A stretch of DNA of 6,963 bases from Lentisalinibacter sp964602525 (GTDB lineage: Bacteria; Pseudomonadota; Gammaproteobacteria; Steroidobacterales; Woeseiaceae). Positions 6,207 to 6,963 of the stretch are shown here, piece by piece. The DNA lies in NCBI GenBank assembly GCA_964602525.1, contig CAZRSA010000144.1:1-6963 (forward strand), written 5' to 3'. The notes beneath the pieces are model-generated. The model saw nothing but the letters and a program-made list of their open reading frames with translations, had not been told where the DNA came from and made no database searches. Position 1 is the stretch's first letter; the number at the start of each line of letters is the position of its first letter. The translations under genes and the position numbers were made by a program.

Positions 6207-6963
6207 GTGGGCAGAGTCGAGAACAAGGTGGCGCTGGTGACCGGCGCCGCGCAGGGTCTGGGAGCGGCCATCGCCCGCATGCTGGCGCGGGAAGGCGCGC
6301 AGGTGGTGCTCACCGATATCAACCTCGCCGGTGCCGAGGAGCGGGCGCAGGCCATCAACGCCGAGCGGCAGGGCGCCGCCGTGGCCCTGGCGCAGGACGT
6401 CACCGACGAGGACCGCTGGCGCGAGGTGGTTGCGGAGACCGTGGCGCACTTCGGCGGCCTGCACATCCTGGTGAACAACGCCGGCATCGGTTCCATGGCG
6501 AGCGTCGAGGACGAGACCTTCGAGAACTGGCGTCACGTGCACGCGGTGGATCTCGACTCGGTGTTCTTCGGCTGCAAGTACGCCATCCCGAAGATCGCGG
6601 CCGCGGGCGGCGGCAGCATCGTCAACATCTCCTCCATTTCCGGCATCATCGCGGGCCACAACATGGCCGCCTACAACTCGGCCAAGGCGGCGGTGCGCCA
6701 CCTGTCGAAATCCGTCGCCCTGCACTGCGCGCGCAGCGGCAACGGCATCCGCTGCAACTCGGTGCACCCGGTCTTCATCGACACACCCATCCTCGGCGGC
6801 ATGCTGGACGCCGTGGGGCGGCAGAAAGGGCTGGACAAGCTCACGCGGCAGATACCGCTGGGGCGCATCGGCGAGCCGGACGACGTCGCCTACGCGGTGC
6901 TCTACCTGGCCTCGGACGAGTCGAAGTTCGTCACCGGCGCGGAACTCAAGATCGACGGCGGCA
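6207..6963 (+). CDS. Short-chain dehydrogenase/reductase (classical SDR), 3'-truncated
   Basis: The frame starts with GTG at 6207 and runs open to the window end, giving 252 residues, close to the usual 250-260; only a few C-terminal residues should be missing. It is a cytoplasmic NAD(P)-dependent oxidoreductase acting on an alcohol or ketone. Visible motifs are the cofactor loop TGAAQGLG (12-19), Asp37 at the end of the second strand (LTDIN, which favours NAD over NADP), Asp64-Val65, NNAG (90-93), catalytic Ser143 in NISSISG, Tyr156 and Lys160 in AAYNSAKAA, and a C-terminal FVTGAELKIDGG (241-252). The usual helix-4 Asn is Asp115 (AVDLDSVF). The middle part (FFGCKYAI, IAGHNMAAY, VALHCARSG) resembles hydroxysteroid and cyclic-alcohol dehydrogenases more than FabG, but the substrate cannot be assigned. 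It diverges from qorA and may head a rightward operon outside the window. Confidence 0.9.
   Translation, partial: MGRVENKVALVTGAAQGLGAAIARMLAREGAQVVLTDINLAGAEERAQAINAERQGAAVALAQDVTDEDRWREVVAETVAHFGGLHILVNNAGIGSMASVEDETFENWRHVHAVDLDSVFFGCKYAIPKIAAAGGGSIVNISSISGIIAGHNMAAYNSAKAAVRHLSKSVALHCARSGNGIRCNSVHPVFIDTPILGGMLDAVGRQKGLDKLTRQIPLGRIGEPDDVAYAVLYLASDESKFVTGAELKIDGG

Noticed and set aside
5107..6240. Plus-strand open frame of 377 codons opposite qorA
   Set aside because: Antisense shadow of a strongly recognised gene; it also runs through the intergenic region into the dehydrogenase gene out of frame.
5910..6767. Minus-strand open frame of 285 codons opposite the dehydrogenase
   Set aside because: Composition is typical of an antisense frame, and it overlaps the qorA start and promoter region; the plus-strand SDR motifs are unambiguous.

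Overview
The window is very GC-rich DNA and almost wholly coding. It comes from a bacterial chromosome, most likely a gammaproteobacterium. The main clues are a long-form FabH-like synthase that closely resembles the Pseudomonas aeruginosa PA3286 type and a quinone oxidoreductase very close to E. coli QorA; both comparisons are from memory. Genus and species cannot be told. I see no rRNA, tRNA, CRISPR array, insertion sequence, integrase or phage gene. The largest gap between genes is 176 bases.

Left part (1-5052, plus strand). Three genes lie head to tail with gaps of 66 and 31 bases and no convincing terminator between them, so they may form one operon. First is the 3' part of a gene for a tandem alpha/beta-hydrolase-fold protein. 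It has two copies of the domain, and neither has a serine in the nucleophile elbow. Second is a complete 3-oxoacyl-ACP synthase III-like enzyme with an intact Cys-His-Asn triad. Third is a 788-residue SLC13/DASS-type ion or anion permease with four TrkA-C (RCK_C) domains between its two membrane halves.

Right part (5056-6963). A complete NADPH:quinone oxidoreductase (qorA) on the minus strand converges on the permease, with only 3 bases between the stop codons. Across a 176-base divergent promoter region is an NAD(P)-dependent short-chain dehydrogenase on the plus strand. It starts at GTG and is cut by the window end just after its conserved C-terminal region.

The synthase would condense an acyl-CoA or acyl-ACP with malonyl-ACP and so feed carbon into fatty acid synthesis. 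The oxidoreductase and dehydrogenase are general redox enzymes. A functional link among the three left-hand genes is only inferred from their order. The most unusual items are the apparently serine-less tandem hydrolase protein, and the permease whose pair of regulatory domains has been duplicated as a unit and whose second pore hairpin carries Pro-Pro where many family members have Asn-Asn. I found no clear evidence of a wholly new multi-gene system.
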